Below, piece by piece: positions 25,262 through 33,918 of a DNA stretch of 59,409 nt. The notes under the pieces were generated by a model. The model made no database searches and was not told the origin of the DNA. It saw only the letters and a program-made list of their open reading frames with translations. A program made the position numbers and the translations under genes. The first letter of the stretch is position 1; the number at the start of each line of letters is the position of its first letter. The DNA comes from Myxococcales bacterium UBA1238 (GTDB taxonomy: Bacteria > Myxococcota_A > Bradymonadia > UBA7976 > UBA1532), in assembly GCA_002309015.1 (NCBI GenBank), contig DBWM01000067.1, positions 632 through 60,040 on the forward strand, in the 5' to 3' direction.

Positions 25262-27631
25262 TTACGGTTCGGAGCTCTGCGAAGGCAGATCTAAATTGAT
25301 CACCGGTGAGTAATTGGGGGCGGGAACGGGCGTCTCAGGCTGTTTGATCGGGGAATCGGCGCTCAGGGGAATCGATCCTCGGTATCCATGACCGACTTCC
25401 ACGAGGCGTCCCATGGCGTCTATATAAAAGAATGCGGGCATCTGGTTGCAGTCGAGGAGTCGTGTGACTTCACGCTCTACGTCCAGGGCGACGGGGAACG
25501 GGAACATCTGGGCTCTGCCCTTTAAAGCTTGCTCCACGGAAGCGCGATCTTCGCGTGTGACGGCGATCACTTTGGCATTTCGCGACTCCGCCCATTCCTG
25601 AAGAGCCGGCAGGGCTTCGAGACAGGCACTACACCAGGTTGCGAACACGAATAAGACCGTCGGGAATTGAGCGCCGATATAGGGTAGGTTGACATTTGAA
25701 TCATAAGATTGCAGGCGTAAAGGTGGAACCTTGTCTCCAATGCGGGGCGGCATGGGAGGTAACGTTACAGGAGAGGCCGTCAGGGGGATCTCAACCACCT
25801 GCCCTTCACGCCAGACCGAGAATATGACCCTCTCGCCGGGCTCTATTAAGAGTGCAGTCTCAGGAAATGCTCCACGGTGATCGAGGGGATAATCACCAAT
25901 CTTTAAGACCCGGTCACCGGGAACCAGGCCTGCAGCCATAGACGCGCCTCCGGGCTGAACCGACAGGATGGTGACACCTTGATAATCCGGCAAATCGCGG
26001 TAACTGATGGCGAAACTGCTGGGGTGAAGTGTCTCTATTTGCGCCTGAAGCTGATCTAAGGTGATCTGTTGCTTGATTTTGCCCTTCTGAGGCTTGGTCT
26101 CAGACTCTTTGACCTGCTGATTTGTGGGCAAGGTCTGAGGAGTCGCAGTTGGAGATCCCTTTCCATCGGCTTTGGATGCGTTGTCAGAAGCTGTTGGAGT
26201 CTTCACCTCTTTGAGCTGAGACTGGGATCTGGACTTTACGATCTCGGGATTGGGCGGCCCCTGGAACTCTGGATCCTGTTGAGAGAGCTCTTCTACGAAT
26301 TCGGATTCAGGTGCATCCCATAAAGGCGTCGCTTCGCATTCCTGAAGGGTTTGAAGTCGGGAAAGCACCGCTGGATCCAGGAGCGTCTGAGACGCGAGGC
26401 GCATGTATAAGTACGAGATTCGCATGGCCGCGGCGTCTTTGCCTACGAGGTTATCCTTTAATTTTTGTGCAAGCTGAGTCTTGTCATAAAGCCGATGCAT
26501 CCGCTTATTGAGGGCCTCATCCTGAGCTAACAGCTTCTGAAGTGTTTCTCGGGACTGCTTGCGGGCCTTCTTACGGGCTTGAGCTGAATTTAAATGGGCA
26601 GGCAGCTTTTGGACTAAAGGTTCAATCAGCTGCAACTTTTGCTGATCGAGCGTGGTCTTCCAGCGATTGCGCCACATATCGAGCACGTAATTCAGGAACT
26701 CAATGCGATCGAGTGCCTCTCTTGTGGCCGCGAAGTCACGTATAACGCCCAAACCAAAGTCCTGCGCGATGCGTGCTGCGGCTAACCATTCCGAAGCTTC
26801 TGGATTACTGCGCTCCAGTTGGCTGTCGATCATGGTTTGGAACTCGATATTGCGCGCCGCGGCGGTCGAGATTAAGGCCTCATGTATCAGAGCATCTGAA
26901 GTCAAATGCGGAAGATCCGACAATGGATCGAGATGCAGGATCTCGTTGGACGCATCCTTAAGGTTGTTGTTGTGCTCCAGGGCGCGCAACATTTGGGGGA
27001 AGTAACCTTCTGTTGCCTGTAAGGGAGCACAGTTTAACGGCTCTGGCTCTGTACTGAAGCTGCCGCAGAAGTTCCGGCGAGTCTGGCTTAAGGTTGCAAA
27101 CGCGCCAGAGTAGCAAGGCGACATCATGACTAAGACGCGCACATCCTCCGAGATGGGCGCAAGATCCTTCGCCATATCGTCTACGCTCCAGGTTTCGCCG
27201 TTCAGGGCAATACGTACGTTACCTTGTATGTCTCTTTCGCCTTGAGAAGATATGGCGAGTAACAGCTGATCCCCTGCTTTCAGCTCGGCCGCCTGCGATG
27301 TCAGCCAGGATTGGATCGCCGATCGGCGGGCCGGAAAGACGGCGACGCCTTCAAATTTGGTATCGACAAAAGGGCGGGATTCCGCAGTTAACTCGTCGAG
27401 CGCTGTATCTTCGAGGAGCCAATCCGCCGTCTTCGGTTGTTCGTGCAAAATGCGATCGGGCGCAGGATCCTTGCCGTCGCTCCAGAAGAGGGCCGTCTCG
27501 CTTAAAAGCTCGTGTGATTTGAGTAAATCGAGGATCGCTTGGGCGTGGGCGCGGTGAACTTCGCCGTTTTCGACGGGTCCACCGCCCGCGATGATGGCAA
27601 TTTTGAGGGCGGCAGAAAAGAAAATCGACAT
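25262..27631 (-). CDS. Caspase-like (C13/C14-type) + PDZ + thioredoxin-like fusion protein
   Basis: 789 residues from the ATG at 27631 (the longer TTG start at 27670 is not supported). Parts: a caspase/legumain-like domain (about residues 8-180) with IAIIAGGGP, ALFWSDGKDP, and the catalytic-Cys phrase MMSPCYSGAF (C173); a helical Lys/Arg/Gln-rich region (about 250-480); a low-complexity linker; a PDZ domain (about 545-615, VTILSVQPGGASMAAGLVPGDRVLKIGD); and a TlpA-like thioredoxin domain with TWCSACLEALP (C667/C670) and a QMPAFF cis-Pro. The expected catalytic His ('T-x-H-G') reads S-S-Q-G (Q130). No signal peptide is evident. It may act in proteolysis or redox signalling. Confidence 0.75.
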   Translation of the reverse strand: MSIFFSAALKIAIIAGGGPVENGEVHRAHAQAILDLLKSHELLSETALFWSDGKDPAPDRILHEQPKTADWLLEDTALDELTAESRPFVDTKFEGVAVFPARRSAIQSWLTSQAAELKAGDQLLLAISSQGERDIQGNVRIALNGETWSVDDMAKDLAPISEDVRVLVMMSPCYSGAFATLSQTRRNFCGSFSTEPEPLNCAPLQATEGYFPQMLRALEHNNNLKDASNEILHLDPLSDLPHLTSDALIHEALISTAAARNIEFQTMIDSQLERSNPEASEWLAAARIAQDFGLGVIRDFAATREALDRIEFLNYVLDMWRNRWKTTLDQQKLQLIEPLVQKLPAHLNSAQARKKARKQSRETLQKLLAQDEALNKRMHRLYDKTQLAQKLKDNLVGKDAAAMRISYLYMRLASQTLLDPAVLSRLQTLQECEATPLWDAPESEFVEELSQQDPEFQGPPNPEIVKSRSQSQLKEVKTPTASDNASKADGKGSPTATPQTLPTNQQVKESETKPQKGKIKQQITLDQLQAQIETLHPSSFAISYRDLPDYQGVTILSVQPGGASMAAGLVPGDRVLKIGDYPLDHRGAFPETALLIEPGERVIFSVWREGQVVEIPLTASPVTLPPMPPRIGDKVPPLRLQSYDSNVNLPYIGAQFPTVLFVFATWCSACLEALPALQEWAESRNAKVIAVTREDRASVEQALKGRAQMFPFPVALDVEREVTRLLDCNQMPAFFYIDAMGRLVEVGHGYRGSIPLSADSPIKQPETPVPAPNYSPVINLDLPSQSSEP

Positions 27632-28410
27632 GGCTCGCTTTAAAACAGGGCCGCATGGGGCGTTGCACAAAGGGCTAGCCTAGTCGGTTGGGGGTGAAGC
27701 TTCAATTGTCAATCCAAAAAAAGATCGCCTCTGCGTGAGGGAGCGGCGGTTCTGGGGAGAAAACCCCGGGGAAACGGCTGTGGGGAGTGAAGTGATTGCT
27801 GGAAGAAGCCTCGTCTTCCGATGGAGGTCGCTTGTTGTTGCGCGCTTCGAAGGGGTCACATACAGCTGTGAGGGCAGCTTTTTTGTGACTGAAGCCTCAC
27901 ATGACGGGCGATGATGATCCGAAGTTTTTGAAAAGAAGACCACTTTGCCGGATGGATCCTGATGAATCGTTGAGTCAGAATGAAGCCTGACCGACGGATC
28001 GGATGGGAGATTTCCGATTCCGGGTAAACCCTGCATTCGGTGAAAGAACAGTATTTTTGAAATGAACCTGCCTGATCGAACGGCGATCACCCGATCGCAT
28101 GCATGAAAACGACGCTGATCCGTTCGTAGTGTCTAGATCATACCGATGAGAAGTCCCTATGTTTGAAGGTTCAGAAGCGATCGGATGGAAGAGAGCGAAT
28201 GTTGATGAATGAAAAGTGACGATTATTTCTGGAAGATCGATGCCAAACCGATGGATCGGAGGCCTTTTATGGGGGAGAAGTGATGTGATCCGATGGTGGA
28301 TGCGCGATCTCATCCGTTTTTTCGTATGTCTACTGCCCGTTTACAACCGATCTTTTGAGTTGGATCTCATGCCGATCGCCGATCATCATCGGTTCGGAGC
28401 CGTTTGATCC
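27632..28410. other. Non-coding stretch with very high GATC density
   Basis: No convincing gene in 779 bp. By direct count, 27901-28440 contains 20 GATC sites where about two are expected by chance. There is no DnaA-box cluster or AT-rich unwinding element. The weak ORF at 28216-28407 has no Shine-Dalgarno and no recognisable product. The region lies upstream of the fusion gene at 27631 and downstream of the CAP-domain gene, and may hold that promoter. Confidence 0.6.
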
Positions 28411-29625
28411 CTATGGATCCTGCGGATCATCGAAGGCGGCGAAGGCTACAGCGTAGTAGTTTCCGTAGAGGCCGATGCCAAAATGGGTGATCGAGCGCAG
28501 TAACAGGTTGCGCTTATGGGCGGGACTCTGGAGGAAGGCCTGCAAAGCTTCGGTGGGGGTGGTGGCGAAGGCGAGATTTTCGGCCAGATGCAGCGCGTTT
28601 ACCCCCTCCAGTCTCGTAGCGAGGGCCCCTGTATTGGGCGAAAAATGCTGAAGATGACCCTGAGCAGAGAGCTCTTCGGCGTGTAACTGCGCCGCCTTTT
28701 CAAGTTTGGGGTGCCGCCTGAGCGGTGGACGGCCCTCTTTTTGGCGAAGACGGTTGATGAGCAGCGCGAGCTGTTGCTCTTTGGGGCGTTTGATGTCGGT
28801 CTCCGAGAGGGTGAGGGCCTCTTTGAATGGATGGGAAGCGATCTGATCCTGCAGATCGCCTACGGTGATCGTCGCATTCTGCAGAACGATCGGACCGTAC
28901 TGGCTGTTTGCGAGCAGTTCGAGGCCGTAGATCCCCGGTTGATCGAGGGTGATTTCGGTGATGAGATCGCGTGAAAGCATGGTGATGGTCTGCTCTACGA
29001 TGGGACCATCGGCCTGATCGGTGGAGGGAAGCGCGATCAGCAGGCTTGGACGAAAATATCCCCGGCGGAGAGGTCCTTCGATATGGAGTCTGGCGCCTGC
29101 AGGCAGCTTTGTGGGGATCGGATCTTTCAGATCTAAAGCGCGGTGTACGAACCAAAAGGAGATCGCGTAACGGCCGTCTTCGTTTAAGATCGCGGCGATC
29201 CCGTGGTGTGTGGGCGGAAGGCGTCGATCCAACTGACCGATCATGCGAAGGCAGATCTCTTCCAATGCCTGAGGATCGGCTGAAAAGGTGAAGGCCCAGA
29301 ACTGCGCATCGCTGATCAACGCGTGGTTGCGGGCGGATTCGATCTCGCGATCCCGAATCTCAACCTGCCGTGCCTTCAGCTTCGCCAATGTGAAAGCGGC
29401 CTGGTTTAAGGGATCATCGGCGATCGTTTGGGGCCAGCCGTGAGCCTGTAACAGCGATTGGCATCGGTTCCATGCGATCTCTTCAAAGGCGTGATCGGCT
29501 GTAAACGGTGGATCCTGCGTTTGCTGAATGGAAGGATCGGACGGATCTCGGGTTGACTGAGGCGCTCCACAGCAGGGGATCATCAGGAAAGGGAGGATTT
29601 TGGCGATGTGAAGCGTCCAAAACAT
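28411..29625 (-). CDS. Secreted CAP (SCP/PR1-like) domain protein
   Basis: 404 residues. An N-terminal hydrophobic stretch ends IPCCG and may be a lipobox (Cys18 or Cys19; weak, because Pro sits at -1). The C-terminal ~130 residues form a CAP domain: LLINRLRQKEGRPPLRRHPKLEKAAQLHAEEL, GHLQHFSPNTG, AENLAFATTPTEALQAFLQSPAHKRNLL, and THFGIGLY. The N-terminal 270 residues include a beta domain (ARLHIEGPLRRGYFRPSLLI...) not recognised. CAP proteins occur in surface and secreted roles; the substrate is unknown. The Shine-Dalgarno is weak. Divergent from the ECF sigma gene. Confidence 0.8.
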   Translation of the reverse strand: MFWTLHIAKILPFLMIPCCGAPQSTRDPSDPSIQQTQDPPFTADHAFEEIAWNRCQSLLQAHGWPQTIADDPLNQAAFTLAKLKARQVEIRDREIESARNHALISDAQFWAFTFSADPQALEEICLRMIGQLDRRLPPTHHGIAAILNEDGRYAISFWFVHRALDLKDPIPTKLPAGARLHIEGPLRRGYFRPSLLIALPSTDQADGPIVEQTITMLSRDLITEITLDQPGIYGLELLANSQYGPIVLQNATITVGDLQDQIASHPFKEALTLSETDIKRPKEQQLALLINRLRQKEGRPPLRRHPKLEKAAQLHAEELSAQGHLQHFSPNTGALATRLEGVNALHLAENLAFATTPTEALQAFLQSPAHKRNLLLRSITHFGIGLYGNYYAVAFAAFDDPQDP

Positions 29626-29722
29626 GCGCGCATCTTAACCCAAACTGCATTTTACGGGAATTGAACCGCCGGGCGATGAGGTTTTGAATGCATCGAAAGG
29701 GCAAAGAACCGAAGAGGTAAGC

Positions 29723-30379
29723 ATGTTAAAGGGCTTGTTTGGCCGAAAAAAGGAACATGTGGACTTTGAAGAGACCGCGATGCCTGTGGCGGATGCGCTC
29801 TACGGGGCGGCTTTGCGGCTGTTGCGCGATCCCCAGCTGGCGGAGGATCTGGTGCAGGAAACGCTGCTTCGCGCCTATCGCTTCTGGCACCAGTTCGAAC
29901 CGGGCACGAACATCAAGGCCTGGCTGTTCCGCATTCAGACCAATCTTTTCATCAACCATTACCGCAAGCATCAGGGCGAGCAGAAAGTGCTGGACGATCG
30001 CCAGGTGGACGATCTGCTGGAGCGCTATTCGGAGCCCGCGCAGGTGACGATTCCGCTGGATCTGCGCGAAAGTTTTTTGAAGGAAGTGGTGGGCGACGAG
30101 GTGCTTGCGGCCCTCGAACGGCTGCCGGTGGAGTTTCGCCTGGCGGTGCTCTTAGCCGACATGCAGGATTTTTCTTATAAGGAAATCGCGGAGATGCTCG
30201 ATTGTCCGGTGGGAACGGTGATGAGTCGCCTGCATCGCGGGCGTAAACTTTTGCAGGCGCAGCTTTATCAATATGCGCTCGATCGCGGGATCATTTCGGG
30301 GCCCCCGGCGGAGGAGGAGGCTGAGGTGGAAAGTCTGGAAGCGTTTCGCCAACGCAAAGCGGCAGGAGGTGAGCGATGA
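29723..30379 (+). CDS. ECF-family RNA polymerase sigma factor
   Basis: 218 residues from the ATG at 29723 (AGAGGTAAGC just upstream; the longer TTG start at 29684 is rejected). Region 2: YGAALRLLRDPQLAEDLVQETLLRAYRFWHQF and AWLFRIQTNLFINHYRKH. Region 4: LPVEFRLAVLLADMQDFSYKEIAEMLDCPVGTVMSRLHRGRKLL. This matches the RpoE/SigW-type ECF group. The N-terminus has about 20 extra residues and the C-terminus a 35-residue acidic tail. The ATGA overlap with the next gene couples it to its anti-sigma factor. It probably responds to envelope or oxidative stress. Confidence 0.94.
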   Translation: MLKGLFGRKKEHVDFEETAMPVADALYGAALRLLRDPQLAEDLVQETLLRAYRFWHQFEPGTNIKAWLFRIQTNLFINHYRKHQGEQKVLDDRQVDDLLERYSEPAQVTIPLDLRESFLKEVVGDEVLAALERLPVEFRLAVLLADMQDFSYKEIAEMLDCPVGTVMSRLHRGRKLLQAQLYQYALDRGIISGPPAEEEAEVESLEAFRQRKAAGGER

Positions 30380-31149
30380 GTCGGCTTTGTTGCTCGGATT
30401 TCAGGCAGTTCATGGATCCTTATCTGGACGGCGAATTCGATGTGCGCGAGCGCGCTGAATTTGATGCCCATCTCGCGATCTGCGGGGATTGCCGCCGTCA
30501 CTACGAGGAGCGCGCGTGGTTCCAGCAGAGCCTGCGGCCTGTGCTCGCAAAGCCTGTGCCGATGCCGCCGGATGCGCGCGTTCGCCTGCGGGCAAAGCTT
30601 GCGATGGCGACGAAACCTTCGGGGTTAAAGCTTTGGATTCGGCGCCTTGCGATCCCGGTGCCTCTGTTGGCTGCGGCCTGCGCGGTGTTTCTGGTGGTGA
30701 CGCCCCTTGCGGGCTTTGCGCCCTGGGTGACCGACGCGGTGGATCAGCATCGCCTGACGCTGCCGGTCGAGGTGCCCTCATCGATGGCCGACGATGTGGA
30801 CGCCTGGTTTGAAGGCAAACTGCCTTTCAGGGTGGAATCGCCGCGATTTGATGAGAACGTGCATCTGCTTGGGGGGCGCCTGAGCCGCATTGGAGGCACC
30901 GCCGGTTACCGGAGCGCCGCTTACATCATCTACGGCGTGGGTCGTCACAAGCTCTCGGTGATCGCTTTTGAAAACCGCGATCTCGATTTGAACGGCGGCA
31001 GGAGCCGCGTGATTCAGGGCAAAGATGTCGAGTTCTACGAGCGAAACGGCTATCTGGTCGCGCTGTACAACCGCGGCCCCGTCGCCTACGCCGTCACCAG
31101 CGATCTCCCCGAAGAAGAATTCGTCAGCATCCTAAAGAGCGCGCTGTAA
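30376..31149 (+). CDS. Zinc-binding (ZAS-type) anti-sigma factor, membrane-anchored
   Basis: 257 residues. The N-terminal anti-sigma zinc finger has the HxxxCxxC signature (AHLAICGDCRRHYEE; H32, C36, C39), with extra Cys at 5 and 6. One membrane helix (LAIPVPLLAAACAVFLVVTPL, about residues 92-112) is followed by a periplasmic domain of about 140 residues (VEVPSSMADDVDAWFEGKLPF ... VIAFENRDLDL). Such factors hold the cognate ECF sigma at the membrane until a signal releases it. Start overlaps the sigma stop by 4 bp. Confidence 0.92.
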   Translation: MSRLCCSDFRQFMDPYLDGEFDVRERAEFDAHLAICGDCRRHYEERAWFQQSLRPVLAKPVPMPPDARVRLRAKLAMATKPSGLKLWIRRLAIPVPLLAAACAVFLVVTPLAGFAPWVTDAVDQHRLTLPVEVPSSMADDVDAWFEGKLPFRVESPRFDENVHLLGGRLSRIGGTAGYRSAAYIIYGVGRHKLSVIAFENRDLDLNGGRSRVIQGKDVEFYERNGYLVALYNRGPVAYAVTSDLPEEEFVSILKSAL

Positions 31150-31196
31150 AGAGGGCGGTTGGGGGCGTCTGATCCCGCAGGTGGTGTGGATTTTGC

Positions 31197-31323
31197 GCGA
31201 TCGCGTGCGCTCGCATTCTGCGGGCAGGGTGTTTTTTGAGCGATCGCACGCGCGCGAAATCTGCGGGCAGGGTGTTTTTTGAGCGATCGCACGCGCGCGA
31301 AATCTGCGGGCAGGGTGTTTTTA
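31197..31323. repeat. Three tandem copies of a 43-bp unit with GCGATCGC
   Basis: Copies begin at 31197, 31240 and 31283. Each starts with the palindrome GCGATCGC and ends with CTGCGGGCAGGGTG plus a T5-T6 tract. Copies 2 and 3 are identical except at the very end, while copy 1 differs in the middle. The last copy runs into the cysE stop codon (minus strand). CCCGCAG at 31174 can pair with CTGCGGG in the copies, so the array may serve as a multiplied terminator for the anti-sigma transcript. Confidence 0.9.
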
Positions 31324-32178
31324 ACCAGGGATCGTGCCGTCAGGGGCGTCTTCGTCGATGGTGTGGTTCATTTCGATGCTGGGGGCGGGGCAATGGGGGC
31401 AGCCCACGATCCTTGCGGGTACGCCGACAGCCGTGCAGTGAGCGGGTACGTCGTGGAGTACGACGCTGCTCGCACCGATCTTTGCGCCGTCGCCCACGGT
31501 GATGCGCCCCAAAAGCGAGGCTCCTGCGCCGATGAGGACGCCGTTGCCGATCTTGGGGTGTCGATCGCCCGTCTCGTTGCCGATGCCACCGAGGGTGACG
31601 CCGTGCAGCATGGAGACGTTGTTGCCGATCACTGCGGTTTCACCCACGACGACGCCGGTTGCGTGGTCGATGAAGAAGCCGTAACCGATGCGGGCTGCGG
31701 GATGGATGTCGACGCCGAAGGATTCGGAGATGCGGCTCTGGAGCGCGAGGGCCATCGAATAGCGCTGATGTAACCAGAGCCAGTGGGCCATGCGGTAGGA
31801 TTCGATGGCGTTGTAACCCTTGAAGTAGAGCAGCGGGGTCGCCCAGCCGTGGCAGGCGGGATCGCGCTGTTTGATGGCGATGATGTCGGCGCGGACAGCC
31901 CAGGGGATCGTGGGATCCTGCTGCATGATCTGCAGGAAGAGTTCCATCAGGCTGATGGGTTGCAGGTTGGCGTTGGCGAGCTTGTTCGCCAGTTGGTACG
32001 CCAGCGCGCGCTCCAGAGTCTCGTGATTTAAGATGGTGTTGTAGAGGAAGCTCGCTAAAAGCGGCTCGTCACGAGCGTTGCGTTCGGCATCTTCGCGGAT
32101 GAGATCCCACAGGTTCTCGGCGTTGGGCTCCATTGCTGCGGGGGGTAAGGTCGGTTTTGGGGAGGATGGGTGGGTCAT
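31321..32178 (-). CDS. cysE: Serine O-acetyltransferase
   Basis: 285 residues. N-terminal helical domain (LWDLIREDAERNARDEPLLASFLYNTILNHETLERALAYQL) then left-handed beta-helix hexapeptides. Active-site phrases are FFIDHATGVVVGETA and MLHGVTLGGIGNETGDRHPKIGNGVLIGAGASLLG. It acetylates serine with acetyl-CoA in the first step of cysteine synthesis. The C-terminus carries an extra Cys-His patch (CPHCPAPSIEMNH) not typical of the E. coli enzyme. Its ATG directly follows the rubredoxin stop (TAAATG), so it is the third gene of the flavodiiron/rubredoxin operon. This links thiol supply to oxygen defence. Confidence 0.95.
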   Translation of the reverse strand: MTHPSSPKPTLPPAAMEPNAENLWDLIREDAERNARDEPLLASFLYNTILNHETLERALAYQLANKLANANLQPISLMELFLQIMQQDPTIPWAVRADIIAIKQRDPACHGWATPLLYFKGYNAIESYRMAHWLWLHQRYSMALALQSRISESFGVDIHPAARIGYGFFIDHATGVVVGETAVIGNNVSMLHGVTLGGIGNETGDRHPKIGNGVLIGAGASLLGRITVGDGAKIGASSVVLHDVPAHCTAVGVPARIVGCPHCPAPSIEMNHTIDEDAPDGTIPG

Positions 32179-32343
32179 TTAGTCTTCAACGGGCTCAAAC
32201 TGATCCTTGCTGACGCCGCAGATGGGGCAGGACCAGTCGTCGGGGAGATCATCGAACGCGGTTCCTGGAGCAATACCGCTGTCGGGATCGCCTTTGGCGG
32301 GGTCGTAGACATAGCCGCAGATGGAACATTTGTACTTTTGCAT
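32179..32343 (-). CDS. Rubredoxin
   Basis: 54 residues from the ATG at 32343. Two Cys-x2-Cys-Gly iron knuckles (KCSICGYVYDP and CPICGVSKDQF) and the intervening GTAFDDLPDDW are canonical for a one-iron rubredoxin. It carries electrons in the cytoplasm, most likely to the flavodiiron protein encoded 14 bp upstream in the same operon. An upstream ORF extension to 32400 lies within that gene and is not a real N-terminus. Confidence 0.97.
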   Translation of the reverse strand: MQKYKCSICGYVYDPAKGDPDSGIAPGTAFDDLPDDWSCPICGVSKDQFEPVED

Positions 32344-32357
32344 GGATCTTCTCCTGG

Positions 32358-33566
32358 TTAAAGGCCAGCGTTTAAGGCTTCTGCGATGGTCGCTCCCCAT
32401 TGAGCCGCCTCACAGAGACCGGATGCAGTGGGTACATAACGCAGATTTAAAAGCGGCGCGCAAGAGGGAATGCGGATCGCGTTCAGCTGAGCTTCGACCT
32501 GTTTGGCCCCTTCGCCGCTCCAGCCGTAGGATCCAAAGGCGGCGCCAACGAGGCCCTTGGGTTTTAAGCCCTGCAGATAGGTCAAAAACGCGGCCACCGT
32601 GGGATACATCTGGTTGTTTAAGGTGGGCGATCCCACGACGAGCGCCCCGGCGTCGAGGAGAGCCGCAATCACGTCGCTGCGATCGTTCTTTGCGAGCGAC
32701 ATCAGCTGCACCGTGGGATGGGAGGGGGCGTTCCTTGCGCCGTCGGCGATGGCGTGCGCGAGCTTCTCCGTGGATCCCCACATGCTGTCGTAGGCGATGA
32801 CCACCTTGTTCTGCGGTTTCTTGTCGCTCCACTGGCTGTAATACTGCAGGATCTGCGAAAACTGGCTGCGCCAGATGGGGCCGTGATCGGGGGCCACGAG
32901 GGCGGGCTCGATGTTGAGCGTGGGCCAGGTCGCAAGGAGCTTTTGAATGAGGCCGCTCTGGAGCCACAAAATGTTGGCGTAGTAGCGTCCGGCTTCTTCT
33001 TTAAGGAGCTCAGGCGGGAGCTCGTCGTCAAATCGCTCGACGGAAGCGAGATGCATCCCGAAGGCGTCGTTCGAGAAGAGCACGCGATCTTCTTCAAAGT
33101 AAGAGAGCATGCTGTCGGGCCAGTGAAGCATCGGCGTGGGTACAAAGCGCAGGGTGATCCCGTCGAGTCTGAGCGGCTCCGATCCCGCGAGATCGACGGT
33201 TTGCTCCCAATGGAGCTGAGCCTTGAGCGCCGTGATGCCTTGCTTGGTGGCGAGTACCCTTCGCGGATGGAGCCATTCGCAGGTTTGCGGGAGGGCGCCG
33301 GAGTGATCCATTTCAGCGTGGTTCGAGATCACGACGTCGATCTTGGGGTTCTCGCCCAGCACCGACTCGATGCGCGACCGCATTTCACCAAAGAACGGGG
33401 CTTTGACCGTGTCGATCAGCACGTTTTGCGCGCCCGTGATCAGGTAGGCGTTGTAGGTGGAGCCTCTGGCGGTGCGGTAGCCGTGAAAGCTGCGCAGGTT
33501 CCAGTCGATGGCGCCCACCCAGTAAACATGCGGGCTGATTTGCAGGGCTTTGTATGCGGTTTCCAT
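32358..33566 (-). CDS. Flavodiiron protein (oxygen/NO reductase, FprA type)
   Basis: 402 residues: an N-terminal metallo-beta-lactamase-like diiron domain with HAEMDHSG (HxExDH), PMLHWPDSM, LFSNDAFG and VAPDHGPIW providing the ligand set, then a flavodoxin domain (VVIAYDSMWGSTEKLAHAI, GALVVGSPTLNNQMYP, FGSYGWSGEGAKQ) binding FMN. It reduces oxygen to water (or NO to nitrous oxide), using electrons from the rubredoxin encoded next. Length is standard; no C-terminal rubredoxin or NROR fusion. First gene of the operon FDP-rubredoxin-cysE, divergent from sodB. Confidence 0.96.
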   Translation of the reverse strand: METAYKALQISPHVYWVGAIDWNLRSFHGYRTARGSTYNAYLITGAQNVLIDTVKAPFFGEMRSRIESVLGENPKIDVVISNHAEMDHSGALPQTCEWLHPRRVLATKQGITALKAQLHWEQTVDLAGSEPLRLDGITLRFVPTPMLHWPDSMLSYFEEDRVLFSNDAFGMHLASVERFDDELPPELLKEEAGRYYANILWLQSGLIQKLLATWPTLNIEPALVAPDHGPIWRSQFSQILQYYSQWSDKKPQNKVVIAYDSMWGSTEKLAHAIADGARNAPSHPTVQLMSLAKNDRSDVIAALLDAGALVVGSPTLNNQMYPTVAAFLTYLQGLKPKGLVGAAFGSYGWSGEGAKQVEAQLNAIRIPSCAPLLNLRYVPTASGLCEAAQWGATIAEALNAGL

Positions 33567-33918
33567 AAAGACTCGCTTTCTTGTGGTTTCTTGCGGGATC
33601 GATCGCCCAAATCCCGCCTGCTTTGCGGATCGGGCGTCGTTTGGGGGGCTCCGTCCGCTCGTTGTGGGGTGCTTCCCTGAGCGATCTTTGAAGCGGGCAT
33701 AGCATAAGCCGGTGATGAAAGGGGATCAAATGTGAGCGCCGATCGTGGGCCGTGCGCCTTTTTGTGGGATTGGGGCTTGAAAGGCGCGCTTTAAGCGTAG
33801 ATGCTCTGCTCGTTTGGGTGGCCGAAAGCAGCGTATGTGGCTGCCTGGCCGCCTGTCCGATGAACGTCAATCCGCACCGCTTTGGATTGCGGAGCCTTTA
33901 AGGAAGATGGAGAGTGAC
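33567..33918. other. Divergent regulatory region between FDP and Fe-SOD
   Basis: 350 bp without a convincing gene. It contains GC-rich blocks, including imperfect dyads near 33872-33896 (TCCGCA ... TGCGGA). This is the natural place for shared oxygen-stress control of the two divergent units. No operator of a known regulator could be assigned by eye. Confidence 0.4.

Noticed and set aside
28216..28407. 63-residue ORF in the GATC-rich spacer
   Set aside because: No ribosome site, no homology recognised, composition dominated by the GATC repeats.
27901..28440. GATC cluster as oriC
   Set aside because: No DnaA-box cluster, no dnaA/dnaN/gidA neighbours, and GATC is frequent throughout the window.
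33872..33905. GC-rich dyad before sodB as a riboswitch
   Set aside because: No match to any riboswitch core I know; left as an unassigned dyad in the spacer.
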